Source: Bacteroidales bacterium (GTDB lineage Bacteria > Bacteroidota > Bacteroidia > Bacteroidales > F082). From it: a stretch of 43,604 bases of DNA. Where the stretch lies: NCBI GenBank assembly GCA_024681295.1, contig JAILBC010000011.1, forward strand, positions 1-43,604, given 5' to 3'. The notes below the pieces were generated by a model that was not told the origin of the DNA, ran no database searches, and saw nothing but the letters and a program-made list of their open reading frames with translations. The first letter of the stretch is position 1. Each line of letters begins with the position of its first letter. The translations under genes and the position numbers were made by a program. Shown in pieces: positions 27,196-35,441 of the stretch.

Positions 27196-28040
27196 GAAAA
27201 ACCTGGCTCTTCTTGGCGCTTTTGACCTTGGTGCTGACCGGCTGTGTCGATTATATGAGGCAGTCGGAACGCATGGTGGTGGCCGAGTGCTATGGTGTGA
27301 AGCTTTATGCCGATGAGCTGCAAGACATCCTCCCGCCTGATCTCAGCAGGATGGACAGCCTGACCCAGGCGAACGCTTACATCGACTCGTGGATACACCG
27401 TCAGATCCTGATCCACCAGGCCGAGATCAATCTCCCAGCAGAGCAACTCGACTTCTCGAAACAGCTTCAAGACTACCGGAACTCACTGGTGATCTATGCC
27501 TACGAGACCCAGATGATCGAGCAATATCTCGACACCATTGTCAGTGATGAGGAGATCGAAGCCTATTACGAAGAGCACAAGGAGAGTTTCCAGTTGAGAT
27601 CCACCATGGTGAGGGTCGCTTACGTGATTCTTGACGAGAATTGCAAGCAGATGAAGGAATTCAAGAAACTGATGAGTGACCGCGACACCTTAGACCTGAC
27701 GCAACTTGATGCCTTGGCTGAGCAGGATGCCGTTGCCAGTTATCTTGACGTAGATAACTGGGTGCGTCTCGACGATTTTTTGGCAAAGGTTCCCATTGAG
27801 ATCTATAACTCGGAGAGTTTTCTGAAAAAGAACAGATTCGTCACCTTTGAAAAAGACGATTTCACCTATATGGTCAGGTTCGAGGATTATCTGCTCGAGA
27901 AAAGCGTTTCACCCATTGAGATTGAAAAGGAAGGTATCAAGGATATCCTTCTGTTGAAGCGAAAAAAGGAGTTGCTTTCACAGATGAGCGTTGGCTTGTA
28001 TGAGAAGGCAAAAAAAGAAAAAGTATTTGAAATCTATTAA
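27192..28040 (+). CDS. SurA-like lipoprotein without a parvulin domain
   Basis: The 282-residue protein has a lipoprotein signal with Cys18 (LVLTGC). The rest resembles the chaperone part of SurA/PpiC proteins: ECYGVKLYADELQDILP is like the VNGxxI start, and IHRQILIHQAEINLPAEQ, VSDEEIEAYYEEHKESFQL and AYVILDENC follow. No complete parvulin domain is visible; the usual H-I--GFHII motif is missing. It is flanked by a two-domain PpiC protein and SurA. I infer a folding or delivery role for outer-membrane proteins; the exact function is not known. Confidence 0.78.
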   Translation: MRKTWLFLALLTLVLTGCVDYMRQSERMVVAECYGVKLYADELQDILPPDLSRMDSLTQANAYIDSWIHRQILIHQAEINLPAEQLDFSKQLQDYRNSLVIYAYETQMIEQYLDTIVSDEEIEAYYEEHKESFQLRSTMVRVAYVILDENCKQMKEFKKLMSDRDTLDLTQLDALAEQDAVASYLDVDNWVRLDDFLAKVPIEIYNSESFLKKNRFVTFEKDDFTYMVRFEDYLLEKSVSPIEIEKEGIKDILLLKRKKELLSQMSVGLYEKAKKEKVFEIY

Positions 28041-28043
28041 CAA

Positions 28044-29432
28044 ATGGTTATGCGGAAAAGAATAGTATTGCTCTTTGTGATGATGGCCGTGACGGTGGCT
28101 GCCGTGGCCCAGGCGCCTAAGGTGCAGGTGGTCGACAAGGTGGTTGCCGTGGTGGGCAAGAACATCATCCTTCAGTCGGATATTGAGAGCCAGTATGTAC
28201 AATACAGGATGCAAGGCAATTATGAAGGAAACAGTTCCGCCATGCGTTGCGCCATTCTGGAGGAACTGATGTTCCAGAAGTTGATGCTGAACCAAGCGGA
28301 GATGGACAGCTTGAATGTTACCGACAACGAAGTTGAGATGGAGATGAACCGTCGTATCAGCGATCTCCTTGGTCGTGCTGGTTCTCAGGAAAAGCTGGAG
28401 TCGATCTTCAACAAGACCATGTCGGAAATCAAAGATGAGCTCCGTCGTTTGGTCAAGGAGAAGTGCCTTCAGGACCAGGTGAGGGCTGACATCTTAAAAA
28501 GTGTAGTGGTTACTCCCGCCGAAGTCAGGGCTTTCTTTAACAACATTCCTGCCGACAGCATCCCCATGGTTGACGAGCAGTACGAGATCATGCAAATCGT
28601 CAAGCGTCCGCCTGTCAGTATCGACGAGAAGCTGGCAGTCAAAGACCAACTCTACCAGATTCGCAAGCGTATTCTTGACGGGGAGAGCAGCTTCTCCACC
28701 ATGGCCATCCTTTATTCGGAAGACCCCGGCTCAGCTACCAAGGGTGGAGAACTCGGTTTTACCGGTCGTGGCGAGTTCGCTCCAGAGTTCGAGATGGTGG
28801 CCTTCAACCTTCGTGACGGTGAGATCTCGGAGGTGGTGGAGACCCAGTTCGGCTTTCATATCATCCAGTTGATCGAACGTCGCGGCGACTACGTCAACTG
28901 TCGTCACATCCTGCTCACTGCCAAAGTGCCCGTAGAGGCCCTTGAACAAGCACAGCACGAACTCGACTCGGCGGCGCAGCTCATCCGTAACGGCGACATG
29001 ACTTTCGAGGAGGCCTGCCTGAAATTCAGTGACGACGACTCCAAAACCAACGGCGGCTATATTGGCAGCCCCATGGGCGGCAATAGGATCAGTTTGCAGG
29101 ATATCCGGGAATTGGAACAATATCCGAGTTTCGGAGAATTCAAGAATCTGGCCTTTGTCATCAGCAAACTGGGGGTGGAGACGGTCAGCGACCCCTTGCC
29201 CATGGTCACCAATGATAACAAGGATGCCTTCCGCTTGGTGATGGTGAAGAAGAAGATACCAGCCCACAAAGCCAACCTGAACGACGACTATGCGTTGATT
29301 CAGTCGTGGGCCCTGAACCAGAAAAACCAGGAGGTGATCAGCAACTGGATCAGGAACAAGGCCAAGAAGGCCTTCGTGAGAATCGACGAAGACTATAGGG
29401 ATTGTGACTTTCAATTTGAATGGGAAAAATAA
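28044..29432 (+). CDS. surA: SurA, periplasmic chaperone/peptidyl-prolyl isomerase
   Basis: SurA carries unfolded outer-membrane proteins across the periplasm to the BAM complex. The 462-residue protein has a signal peptide (IVLLFVMMAVTVAAVAQ) and an N-terminal chaperone domain starting VDKVVAVVGKNIILQSDIESQ. It has two parvulin domains, at about 175-275 (EQYEIMQIVKRPP ... TQFGFHIIQLIERRG) and 280-385 (VNCRHILLTAKVP ...), and a C-terminal helix. ATG 28044 or 28050 may be the start. The MoxR gene follows after six bases. Confidence 0.93.
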   Translation: MVMRKRIVLLFVMMAVTVAAVAQAPKVQVVDKVVAVVGKNIILQSDIESQYVQYRMQGNYEGNSSAMRCAILEELMFQKLMLNQAEMDSLNVTDNEVEMEMNRRISDLLGRAGSQEKLESIFNKTMSEIKDELRRLVKEKCLQDQVRADILKSVVVTPAEVRAFFNNIPADSIPMVDEQYEIMQIVKRPPVSIDEKLAVKDQLYQIRKRILDGESSFSTMAILYSEDPGSATKGGELGFTGRGEFAPEFEMVAFNLRDGEISEVVETQFGFHIIQLIERRGDYVNCRHILLTAKVPVEALEQAQHELDSAAQLIRNGDMTFEEACLKFSDDDSKTNGGYIGSPMGGNRISLQDIRELEQYPSFGEFKNLAFVISKLGVETVSDPLPMVTNDNKDAFRLVMVKKKIPAHKANLNDDYALIQSWALNQKNQEVISNWIRNKAKKAFVRIDEDYRDCDFQFEWEK

Positions 29433-29438
29433 AGAGAT

Positions 29439-30401
29439 ATGTATAGTTCGGATGTAGAAGGCGCCAATGCGCTGGTTGAGAAATACGGCAGACTACGCAA
29501 GGAGATAGGGAAGGTCGTCGTGGGCCAAGACGAGGTGGTGCATAACACCTTGCTTTCCATCTTTTGTCAAGGACATGTGCTGTTGGTGGGTGTTCCCGGC
29601 CTGGCCAAGACCCTGCTGGTGAACACCATCGGCAAGGTGCTGGGCTTGAGTTTCAGCCGCATTCAGTTCACGCCCGACCTGATGCCTTCCGATATCGTAG
29701 GCACGGAGATCCTCGACGAATCGCGTCAGTTCCGTTTCGTCAAAGGGCCGGTATTTGCCAACATCATCCTGGCCGACGAGATTAACCGTACGCCGCCTAA
29801 GACGCAGTCGGCACTGCTTGAGGCCATGCAGGAGAAATGCGTGACGGTGTCGGGCACGACCTATAAGCTGAAAGAGCCTTTCTTTGTGCTGGCCACGCAA
29901 AACCCTATCGAGCAGGAGGGGACCTATCCACTTCCTGAGGCTCAGCTCGACCGGTTTATGTTTAACTTGGTTTTGGATTATCCTTCATACGAGGAGGAAG
30001 TCCAAGTGGTGAAAAATACCACCATGGGGGTGGAGGCTCAGGTGGAGCCGGTTCTTACGCCAGAGGAGATTGTCTATTTCCAGCAGCTGGTACGTCGTGT
30101 TCCTGTCTCGGACCACGTCTATGAATATGCGGTCGCTTTGTCGGCGAGGACCCGTCCGGGTACGCCTTCGGCCCATGATTGGGCCAACCGATTCTTGAGT
30201 TGGGGTGCTGGCCCTCGTGCCTCGCAGTACCTCATCATCGGTGCCAAGGCCAATGCCCTGCTTGCTGGGAAGTACTCGCCTGACATTGAGGACATCAAGA
30301 AGGTGGCTGTTCCTATCCTGCGACACCGTATTATCCGCAACTACACCGCCGAGGCCGAGGGCGTCGGCATAGAGCAGATCATCGATGAGTTGATGAAATA
30401 A
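29439..30401 (+). CDS. MoxR-family AAA+ ATPase
   Basis: MoxR proteins are chaperone-like AAA+ ATPases that activate or assemble partner complexes, usually with a von Willebrand factor A protein. The 320-residue protein shows Walker A GVPGLAKT (51-58), the MoxR-specific IQFTPDLMPSDIVGTEIL, Walker B LADEINRTPPKTQSALLEAMQE with Asp113 and Glu114, and the sensor segment VLATQNPIEQEGTYPLPEAQLDRF. Such genes are usually followed by a DUF58 or VWA gene. Here a strong terminator comes next and no partner is in the window. It ends the guaB-surA transcription unit. Confidence 0.93.
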   Translation: MYSSDVEGANALVEKYGRLRKEIGKVVVGQDEVVHNTLLSIFCQGHVLLVGVPGLAKTLLVNTIGKVLGLSFSRIQFTPDLMPSDIVGTEILDESRQFRFVKGPVFANIILADEINRTPPKTQSALLEAMQEKCVTVSGTTYKLKEPFFVLATQNPIEQEGTYPLPEAQLDRFMFNLVLDYPSYEEEVQVVKNTTMGVEAQVEPVLTPEEIVYFQQLVRRVPVSDHVYEYAVALSARTRPGTPSAHDWANRFLSWGAGPRASQYLIIGAKANALLAGKYSPDIEDIKKVAVPILRHRIIRNYTAEAEGVGIEQIIDELMK

Positions 30402-30430
30402 AAAAACAGCCCGGTTCTCCGGGCTGTTTT
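30400..30430. terminator. Bidirectional intrinsic terminator
   Basis: A perfect 10-bp stem AACAGCCCGG (30405-30414) and CCGGGCTGTT (30419-30428) has the loop TTCT. T follows on the plus strand, and a run of A precedes it, which reads as T on the minus strand. It ends the MoxR unit and the facing HTH gene. Confidence 0.85.
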
Positions 30431-30454
30431 CATGTTGTCAATGCTGGTCTAGGA

Positions 30455-30775
30455 TTAGATGGCAGGGTTGGCGGAAATCTTGCGCTTGGCTTCCTTTGAG
30501 AAGATGGCGAAGAAGTCGCGGTGAAGAATCACGGAGATGCGCATTAACAGTTCCGTGTCGATGTCCTGACGACGGAAGATGTTGTACACATTGGTGCGGT
30601 CGCAGTCAAGTTTGCGGGCAAGCCACGACACGGTGCGCTCTTGGTTCTTTAATTCCTTTTGGATGAGGGTGCCGATGAAAATGGCGTTTTCATCACCTTC
30701 AGCAGCTGTTGCTCTTTTGGCCCTGGGCTTTCTTGTGCCTCTCTTGGTCTCTTTGATCTCGTTTGTCTTTTCCAT
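30455..30775 (-). CDS. Small HTH DNA-binding protein (XRE-like)
   Basis: The 106-residue protein has a charged Lys/Arg-rich N-terminal tail (residues 1-24) and a helix-turn-helix region at about 46-72 (RTVSWLARKLDCDRTNVYNI). It is followed by a helix pair ending LHRDFFAIFSKEAKRK. Many Bacteroidales genomes carry several such short regulators, usually of unknown target. The gene stands alone, convergent with MoxR and behind a long leader of about 325 nt with paired inverted repeats, so post-transcriptional control is likely. Confidence 0.85.
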   Translation of the reverse strand: MEKTNEIKETKRGTRKPRAKRATAAEGDENAIFIGTLIQKELKNQERTVSWLARKLDCDRTNVYNIFRRQDIDTELLMRISVILHRDFFAIFSKEAKRKISANPAI

Positions 30776-31106
30776 TTTGTTTTTGCTTTTTTGTTTTTAA
30801 CATCAGTGAGCCCCAAATAGAAGTGGGACCACTATTTCGTTCACAGAAAGCCTAGAAAAAAAACTGCTAATCTCATAGTGTCCCACATCTGTACCGATGT
30901 ACGGCTCACTAGTTATTATTGAGATTTATTCGACCTTGTTGAGGTTTCCCTCGCCGCAGTCATTAAAAAGAAATGTTTTCTAGGCTTTTCTTTTTGAACG
31001 TAAAATAATCACTAATGCCGTTTAATAATGTCTGATTCTATTTGTGTTTTCTCTTTCTCTTTTATTTATTCAATTTTTTTATTGCTACTCACCTAATAAA
31101 TCCATG
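30776..31106 (-). promoter_or_regulatory. Structured leader of the HTH gene
   Basis: This A/T-rich stretch has no gene. Read on the minus strand it contains AGTGAGCC (30910-30903) pairing with GGCTCACT (30812-30805), GTGGGACACTAT (30886-30875) pairing with ATAGTGGTCCCAC (30835-30823, one bulge), and a small ACATC/GATGT hairpin (30900-30885). It also has a GAGG-GAAA-CCTC tetraloop hairpin (30952-30941). AAAGCCTAGAAAA (30988-30976) is the exact complement of TTTTCTAGGCTTT (30859-30847), which lies in the loop of the second stem. The two sets of pairings compete or form a pseudoknot. Confidence 0.5.
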
Positions 31107-31114
31107 CAAATATA
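31107..31114 (-). promoter_or_regulatory. -7 promoter box upstream of the HTH gene leader
   Basis: TATATTTG followed by C on the minus strand matches TAnnTTTG exactly. A TTTG at 31142-31139 is a possible -33 element, but at 24 bases the spacer is longer than usual. Transcription from here gives a leader of about 325 nt. Confidence 0.55.
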
Positions 31115-31149
31115 GCAATTAATTTTTCATATCGCCCACAAAATTATAA

Positions 31150-31205
31150 ATTTATCGAAATATAATCGATAAATCACTATAAACAACTGAATACCAATTG
31201 TTTAT
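31150..31205 (-). terminator. Two A/T-rich hairpins after the LUD gene
   Basis: ATAAACAA/TTGTTTAT (31179-31186 and 31198-31205) and ATTTATCGA/TCGATAAAT (31150-31158 and 31166-31174) follow the LUD stop on the minus strand, with T-rich sequence beyond. They may be a weak terminator; the second dyad could also be an operator, as it lies just upstream of the HTH promoter. Confidence 0.4.
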
Positions 31206-31230
31206 GTTCGTAATTTATACTGATTCTAAA

Positions 31231-31899
31231 CTACTCGTCTACAAGAAACACCGCAATCTGGCGTGGACCGAAAACACCTTGAACGATTTCCTGCTCGATG
31301 TCGTACGACCGTGAGGTACCTGTGAGGATGACCGTCTGGCTAGCATCTTTGCCTATCTGCTTGTTGAGGCTTTGCAAGGCTTCTTTCAGCCCCACTACAA
31401 TCTGGTCTGTACGGGCCATGACCAGCAGGATGTCAGGGTCGGTGTAGGCCTTGCGCGATCCCGCCCGACCGTCGGTGACGATGATGCTGCCGGTTTGTGC
31501 GATGAGATAGTCGCAAGGGATGATGCTGGCAATTTTGGGATTGTTGTTCCGGTCAGGCTCGTCAACCACATAGCTCACGTCATATTTCTTCAAAAGCGTT
31601 TGCATCTCGGGACTGGTGCACCATAACGCACCCCATCCGTTTTGCGGCGCCAGTTGCTTCAAACACTCGCCCAACTCGGCTTCGTTCTCGAGATAAATGA
31701 ATATACCGCCCATATCCTTGAAGCGTTGGACAAAAGTGATGGCGTTACCGTCCTCCTCCCGGATAGGCTTCCAGGTATCGGTCTGCAGGTCGATGTCCTT
31801 GAACATGGCCTCAGGCTTTTCAATCACGGCATTGCGCAACAGCGCGAGAATCTGTTCTTTGTTGGTGGTCCCTTTGTCCTGCCCTCTTCTATCCTTCAT
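31231..31899 (-). CDS. LUD-domain protein (LutC/YkgG family)
   Basis: The 222-residue protein matches the LUD domain family, named for lactate utilisation proteins LutB and LutC. Typical segments are WGALWCTSPEMQTLL, IASIIPCDYLIAQTGSIIVTDGRAGSRK and ILTGTSRSYDIEQEIVQGVFGP. The frame is open for 25 more codons upstream inside ftsH; I use ATG 31899-31897, which overlaps the ftsH stop by 11 bases. LutA and LutB are absent, and the gene is coupled to ftsH and rsfS instead, an order I recall from other Bacteroidetes. Its role there is unknown; lactate use is not shown by this context. Confidence 0.85.
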   Translation of the reverse strand: MKDRRGQDKGTTNKEQILALLRNAVIEKPEAMFKDIDLQTDTWKPIREEDGNAITFVQRFKDMGGIFIYLENEAELGECLKQLAPQNGWGALWCTSPEMQTLLKKYDVSYVVDEPDRNNNPKIASIIPCDYLIAQTGSIIVTDGRAGSRKAYTDPDILLVMARTDQIVVGLKEALQSLNKQIGKDASQTVILTGTSRSYDIEQEIVQGVFGPRQIAVFLVDE

Positions 31900-33796
31900 G
31901 GTTTTCCTGGTTTGATTCGTTTTCTTCCTTGGCGGTGTCCCACGGGCGCTTCCCGAAGATGGCCTCGAGGTCATCGCTGAAAATGACTTCCTTGTCGATG
32001 AGTTTTTGTGCCAGCTGGGTCAAGCCATCGCGATGATTGCTCAGGATGTCGAGCGCTTCTTGGTAGGCCTTCTCCACCAGTTTCTTCACCTCCTTGTCAA
32101 TGGTCTCGGCGGTCTTCTCACTGTAAGGCTTGGTCAGCGCATAGTCCTGCTGCCCTGTGGAATCGTAGTAGCTCAGGTTGCCAATCTCTTCGTCGAGGCC
32201 GTAGTAGGTGACCATGGCGAAAGCCTGTTTGGTCACCTTCTCAAGGTCGGAGAGGGCTCCCGTGGAGATTTGACCGAAGACCACCTGTTCGGCGGCACGG
32301 CCTCCCATGGTGGCAATCATCTCATGGTAAAGTTGCTCCTTGGTGGTAATTTGGCGTTCTTCAGGCAAATACCAGGCAGCGCCCAACGACTTGCCGCGAG
32401 GAACGATGGTGACCTTAACCAGCGGATGTGCGTATTGCAACAGCCAGCTTGTGGTGGCATGGCCCGCCTCGTGGAAGGCAATCACCTTCTTCTCGTCGGC
32501 GGTGATAATCTTGTTCTTCTTCTCGAGACCCCCGATGATACGGTCGATGGCATCCATGAAGTCCTGCTTCCCAATCACGTCCTTGCCTTTGCGGGCGGCC
32601 ATCAGGGCAGCCTCGTTGCAGACATTGGCGATGTCGGCGCCCGAGAAACCTGGGGTTTGCTTGGCTAGGAACTCGCGGCTGACATCATCACCAAGTTTGA
32701 GGTTGCGCATGTGCACCTCGAAAATCTCTTTACGTCCGTTCAAGTCGGGCAGTTCCACATAAATCTGGCGGTCGAAACGTCCGGCACGCATCAGGGCCTT
32801 GTCCAGAATATCAGCCCGGTTGGTGGCGGCCAGCACGATGACACCCGAGTTGGTGCCGAAGCCGTCCATCTCGGTGAGCAACTGGTTCAGCGTGCTCTCA
32901 CGCTCATCGTTGCCCCCGTTGATGGGGTTCTTGCCGCGTGCTCTTCCGATGGCGTCGATCTCGTCAATGAAGATGATGCAGGGGGATTTCTGCTTGGCGT
33001 TGTTGAATAGGTCGCGCACCCGGGAGGCACCCACGCCCACGAACATCTCCACGAAATCGGAACCAGAGATGCTAAAGAAAGGTACGTTAGCCTCGCCAGC
33101 GACCGATTTGGCCAATAAGGTCTTACCTGTTCCGGGAGGGCCCACCAGCAACACCCCCTTCGGGATCTTGCCGCCCAAACGGGTGTATTTGTTGGGGTTC
33201 TTCAAGAAGTCGACGATTTCCATGATCTCGACTTTGGCTTCCTCTAGGCCAGCCACGTCCTTGAACGTCACGTTGACAGGCACGTTGTCCTTGTCGAACA
33301 GCTGGGCCTTCGACTTACCGATGTTGAAGATCTGTCCGCCTCCGCCCATTCCGCCGCGGCCCATGCCACGCATGAAAACTATCCAGAGGACGATGATGAA
33401 CACGAAAGGCAGTATCCAGGTGAGCAGGAAGTCCAACCCCCAGTTCTTGCGTTGCACATTGGTGATGTATACGGGATGCTCGATGCCGTTCTCTTCCTGC
33501 ACCTTCTCCACGGTTTCCTCGAAACGCTCAAGCGACCCGATGCGATAAGAATATCGGGCCTCCTTCTCGTCGCCGACGTAAATGTCGGCCGTTTCCTTGT
33601 TGACCAACTCGATCTTGGAGACTTCGCCGCTTTTCAACATCTCGATGACCTGCCCCAAATCGATTTCTTCTTGTGATATTTCATTTTGGCCCGAAAAATA
33701 AAGGGCAAAGAGAACTACCGTCAGGATGACGTAGATCCAGTAAAAACTGAACCTTCTCTTGCCGTTAGGTCTCGGGTTGTTTTTGTTTTCTTCCAT
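31889..33796 (-). CDS. ftsH: FtsH, ATP-dependent membrane zinc protease
   Basis: FtsH is a membrane-bound hexamer that degrades damaged membrane proteins and some short-lived regulators. The 635-residue protein has two membrane helices (about 16-35 and 121-143) enclosing a periplasmic domain. It has the AAA+ module with Walker A GPPGTGKT (219-226), Walker B with Asp278-Glu279, and the second region of homology ending RAGRFDRQI. The M41 zinc site is HEAGH (442-446). [12 protein letters not shown] linker follows the second helix. It lies between rsfS (21-base gap) and the LUD gene (overlap) in one minus-strand operon. Confidence 0.97.
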   Translation of the reverse strand: MEENKNNPRPNGKRRFSFYWIYVILTVVLFALYFSGQNEISQEEIDLGQVIEMLKSGEVSKIELVNKETADIYVGDEKEARYSYRIGSLERFEETVEKVQEENGIEHPVYITNVQRKNWGLDFLLTWILPFVFIIVLWIVFMRGMGRGGMGGGGQIFNIGKSKAQLFDKDNVPVNVTFKDVAGLEEAKVEIMEIVDFLKNPNKYTRLGGKIPKGVLLVGPPGTGKTLLAKSVAGEANVPFFSISGSDFVEMFVGVGASRVRDLFNNAKQKSPCIIFIDEIDAIGRARGKNPINGGNDERESTLNQLLTEMDGFGTNSGVIVLAATNRADILDKALMRAGRFDRQIYVELPDLNGRKEIFEVHMRNLKLGDDVSREFLAKQTPGFSGADIANVCNEAALMAARKGKDVIGKQDFMDAIDRIIGGLEKKNKIITADEKKVIAFHEAGHATTSWLLQYAHPLVKVTIVPRGKSLGAAWYLPEERQITTKEQLYHEMIATMGGRAAEQVVFGQISTGALSDLEKVTKQAFAMVTYYGLDEEIGNLSYYDSTGQQDYALTKPYSEKTAETIDKEVKKLVEKAYQEALDILSNHRDGLTQLAQKLIDKEVIFSDDLEAIFGKRPWDTAKEENESNQENHEG

Positions 33797-33817
33797 AAAA
33801 CCTAAAAATACTAAGGG

Positions 33818-34195
33818 TTAATCCTCTTCTCCGTTCACAATCCGCTCGGCGTCGGCCCAAAGTTCCTCCAACTGATAGAACTTGCGCGCCGACTGCAGGA
33901 AGACGTGAACCACGACATCCACGAAGTCAATCAAAATCCACTCGACGTTGTCGCGTCCCTCCACGTGATAAGGCTTCACGCCTTGCTGTTCCCTGGCCTC
34001 GTCGATGATTTTGTCGGCGATGGCGTCGACCTGGGTCTTCGAGTTGGCGTGGCAAATCACAAAGTAGTCGGTGACCGAAGTCCCTGTCTCCCTCAAGTCC
34101 AAAGTGACAATCTCTTTCCCTTTCAAGGATTCCATGGCATCGACAACGGTAGACACTAATGCCTCCACATTGTCCGATTGATGTCTTATTCTCAT
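33818..34195 (-). CDS. rsfS: RsfS, ribosomal silencing factor
   Basis: RsfS binds ribosomal protein L14 and blocks joining of the subunits during starvation. The 125-residue length and the segments LVSTVVDAMESLKGKEIVTLDLRET, TDYFVICHANSKTQVDAIADKI and GRDNVEWILIDFVDVVVHVF are standard for the family. It is the first gene of the rsfS-ftsH-LUD unit and diverges from kdsC. Confidence 0.95.
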   Translation of the reverse strand: MRIRHQSDNVEALVSTVVDAMESLKGKEIVTLDLRETGTSVTDYFVICHANSKTQVDAIADKIIDEAREQQGVKPYHVEGRDNVEWILIDFVDVVVHVFLQSARKFYQLEELWADAERIVNGEED

Positions 34196-34233
34196 GCTTA
34201 AAACGATTCTTTAGAATTCATTAATTGAAACTA

Positions 34234-34241
34234 CAAAAATA
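34234..34241 (-). promoter_or_regulatory. -7 promoter box of rsfS-ftsH
   Basis: TATTTTTG on the minus strand matches TAnnTTTG exactly and sits 38 bases before the rsfS ATG. No clear -33 element is seen. Confidence 0.6.
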
Positions 34242-34294
34242 CACAAATAGTTTGATTGTTGCTGTTTTTTTGGTCGGATGTCGCAAAAAATCAG

Positions 34295-34302
34295 TAATTT
34301 CG
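34295..34302 (+). promoter_or_regulatory. Possible -7 promoter box of kdsC
   Basis: TAATTTCG has one mismatch to TAnnTTTG and lies 22 bases before the kdsC ATG in the divergent rsfS/kdsC spacer. Confidence 0.45.
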
Positions 34303-34324
34303 TGCATCGAAACAGAAAGTGCTT

Positions 34325-34846
34325 ATGAACGAGTACGAAGAAATCTTGAAGAACGTCACGACTTTCATCTTCGATTACGACGGGGTGATGACTGATGGGA
34401 CGGTGTATATGGACAGCAACGGCGACCCGCTCCGCACTTCCAATGTGAAGGACGGCTATGCCATTCAATTGGCAAGCAAGTTGGGTTATCATCTGGCGGT
34501 TATCTCCGGAGCCGTAGTCACCAACATCACCAAACGACTGAATGTGCTGGGTGTACACGATGTGTATATTGGCATCCCCGACAAGGTGGTCAAACTGGAA
34601 GAATACATGGCACTGTACGGCCTAAAACCCGAACAGATTGTTTATGTGGGTGACGATATCCCCGACATTCCTGTGATGCGTAGGGTAGGAGTGGCGGCTT
34701 GCCCCGCCGATGCAGCCCCCGAGATCCGACAAATCTGTCATTTCGTGAGCGACCGCCCAGGCGGAAAAGGCTGCGTGCGCGATATCATCGAACAAACATT
34801 GAAGGTACAAGGCAAATGGATGACTGCCGATGCCTATTCTTGGTAA
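34325..34846 (+). CDS. kdsC: KdsC, 3-deoxy-manno-octulosonate-8-phosphate phosphatase (HAD family)
   Basis: KdsC removes phosphate from Kdo-8-phosphate, giving Kdo for the lipopolysaccharide core. The 173-residue protein is a cap-less HAD phosphatase. It has catalytic Asp17 and Asp19 in FDYDGVMTDG, the AVISG motif II, and VGDDIPDIPVM as motif IV. RPGGKGCVRDIIE is the C-terminal segment characteristic of KdsC. The frame extends to a GTG at 34319, but ATG 34325 fits the family start better. It begins a plus-strand operon kdsC-maf-surE-(membrane protein)-lpxB. Confidence 0.92.
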   Translation: MNEYEEILKNVTTFIFDYDGVMTDGTVYMDSNGDPLRTSNVKDGYAIQLASKLGYHLAVISGAVVTNITKRLNVLGVHDVYIGIPDKVVKLEEYMALYGLKPEQIVYVGDDIPDIPVMRRVGVAACPADAAPEIRQICHFVSDRPGGKGCVRDIIEQTLKVQGKWMTADAYSW

Positions 34847-34858
34847 TAATAATAAGGT

Positions 34859-35437
34859 ATGCTGCAACATCTTGAAAAATATTCGGTAGTCCTCGCATCG
34901 AAATCGCCACGTCGGCAGGAATTGCTGCGTGGCATGGGCGTGCAATTCCAATGTATCACCAAAGAGACCCTGGAACGATACCCCGAGATGCCTTTGAAAA
35001 AGGTGGCGGAATACCTGAGCCGCCAGAAATCGCAGGCCTTCACCGATGAGGAACTGCCTAAGAACTATCTTCTGATCACCGCCGACACCGTGGTGATTGC
35101 CGAAAACGAAATCCTCGGCAAGCCTGTCGATCGCGACGATGCCCTTCGCATGTTGCGTCTCCTCTCGGGAAAGACCCATGTGGTGGTCACGGGTGTCACC
35201 CTCCGATCCAAAGAGAAGACCAAGACCTTCTCCGCCTCATCTTCGGTGACTTTCGCCACCCTCGATCCGGAAGAGATGGCTTATTATGTGGACCATTACC
35301 GACCCTTCGACAAAGCAGGGGCCTACGGCATCCAGGAATGGATCGGCTATGTGGGCATCTCAGGCCTTCGCGGGTCGTTCTATAACGTCATGGGACTGCC
35401 GACCCAACGCCTGTATAACGCATTGAAGAACTTTTAA
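34859..35437 (+). CDS. maf: Maf-family nucleotide pyrophosphatase
   Basis: Maf proteins hydrolyse non-standard or UTP/dTTP nucleotides and have been linked to septum control. The 192-residue protein carries LASKSPRRQELL (12-23), ITADTVVI, LGKPVDRDDALRMLRLLSGKTHVVVTGV and DKAGAYGIQEWIG. These match the YhdE (dTTP/UTP) subgroup rather than YceF, though I am not certain of the subgroup. It is 12 bases after kdsC and 4 before surE. Confidence 0.93.
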   Translation: MLQHLEKYSVVLASKSPRRQELLRGMGVQFQCITKETLERYPEMPLKKVAEYLSRQKSQAFTDEELPKNYLLITADTVVIAENEILGKPVDRDDALRMLRLLSGKTHVVVTGVTLRSKEKTKTFSASSSVTFATLDPEEMAYYVDHYRPFDKAGAYGIQEWIGYVGISGLRGSFYNVMGLPTQRLYNALKNF

Positions 35438-35441
35438 GCTT

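Noticed and set aside
31900-31974. A 25-codon extension of the LUD protein.
   Set aside because: It overlaps the ftsH coding end in another frame and is basic low-complexity sequence; ATG 31899 gives the usual overlap.
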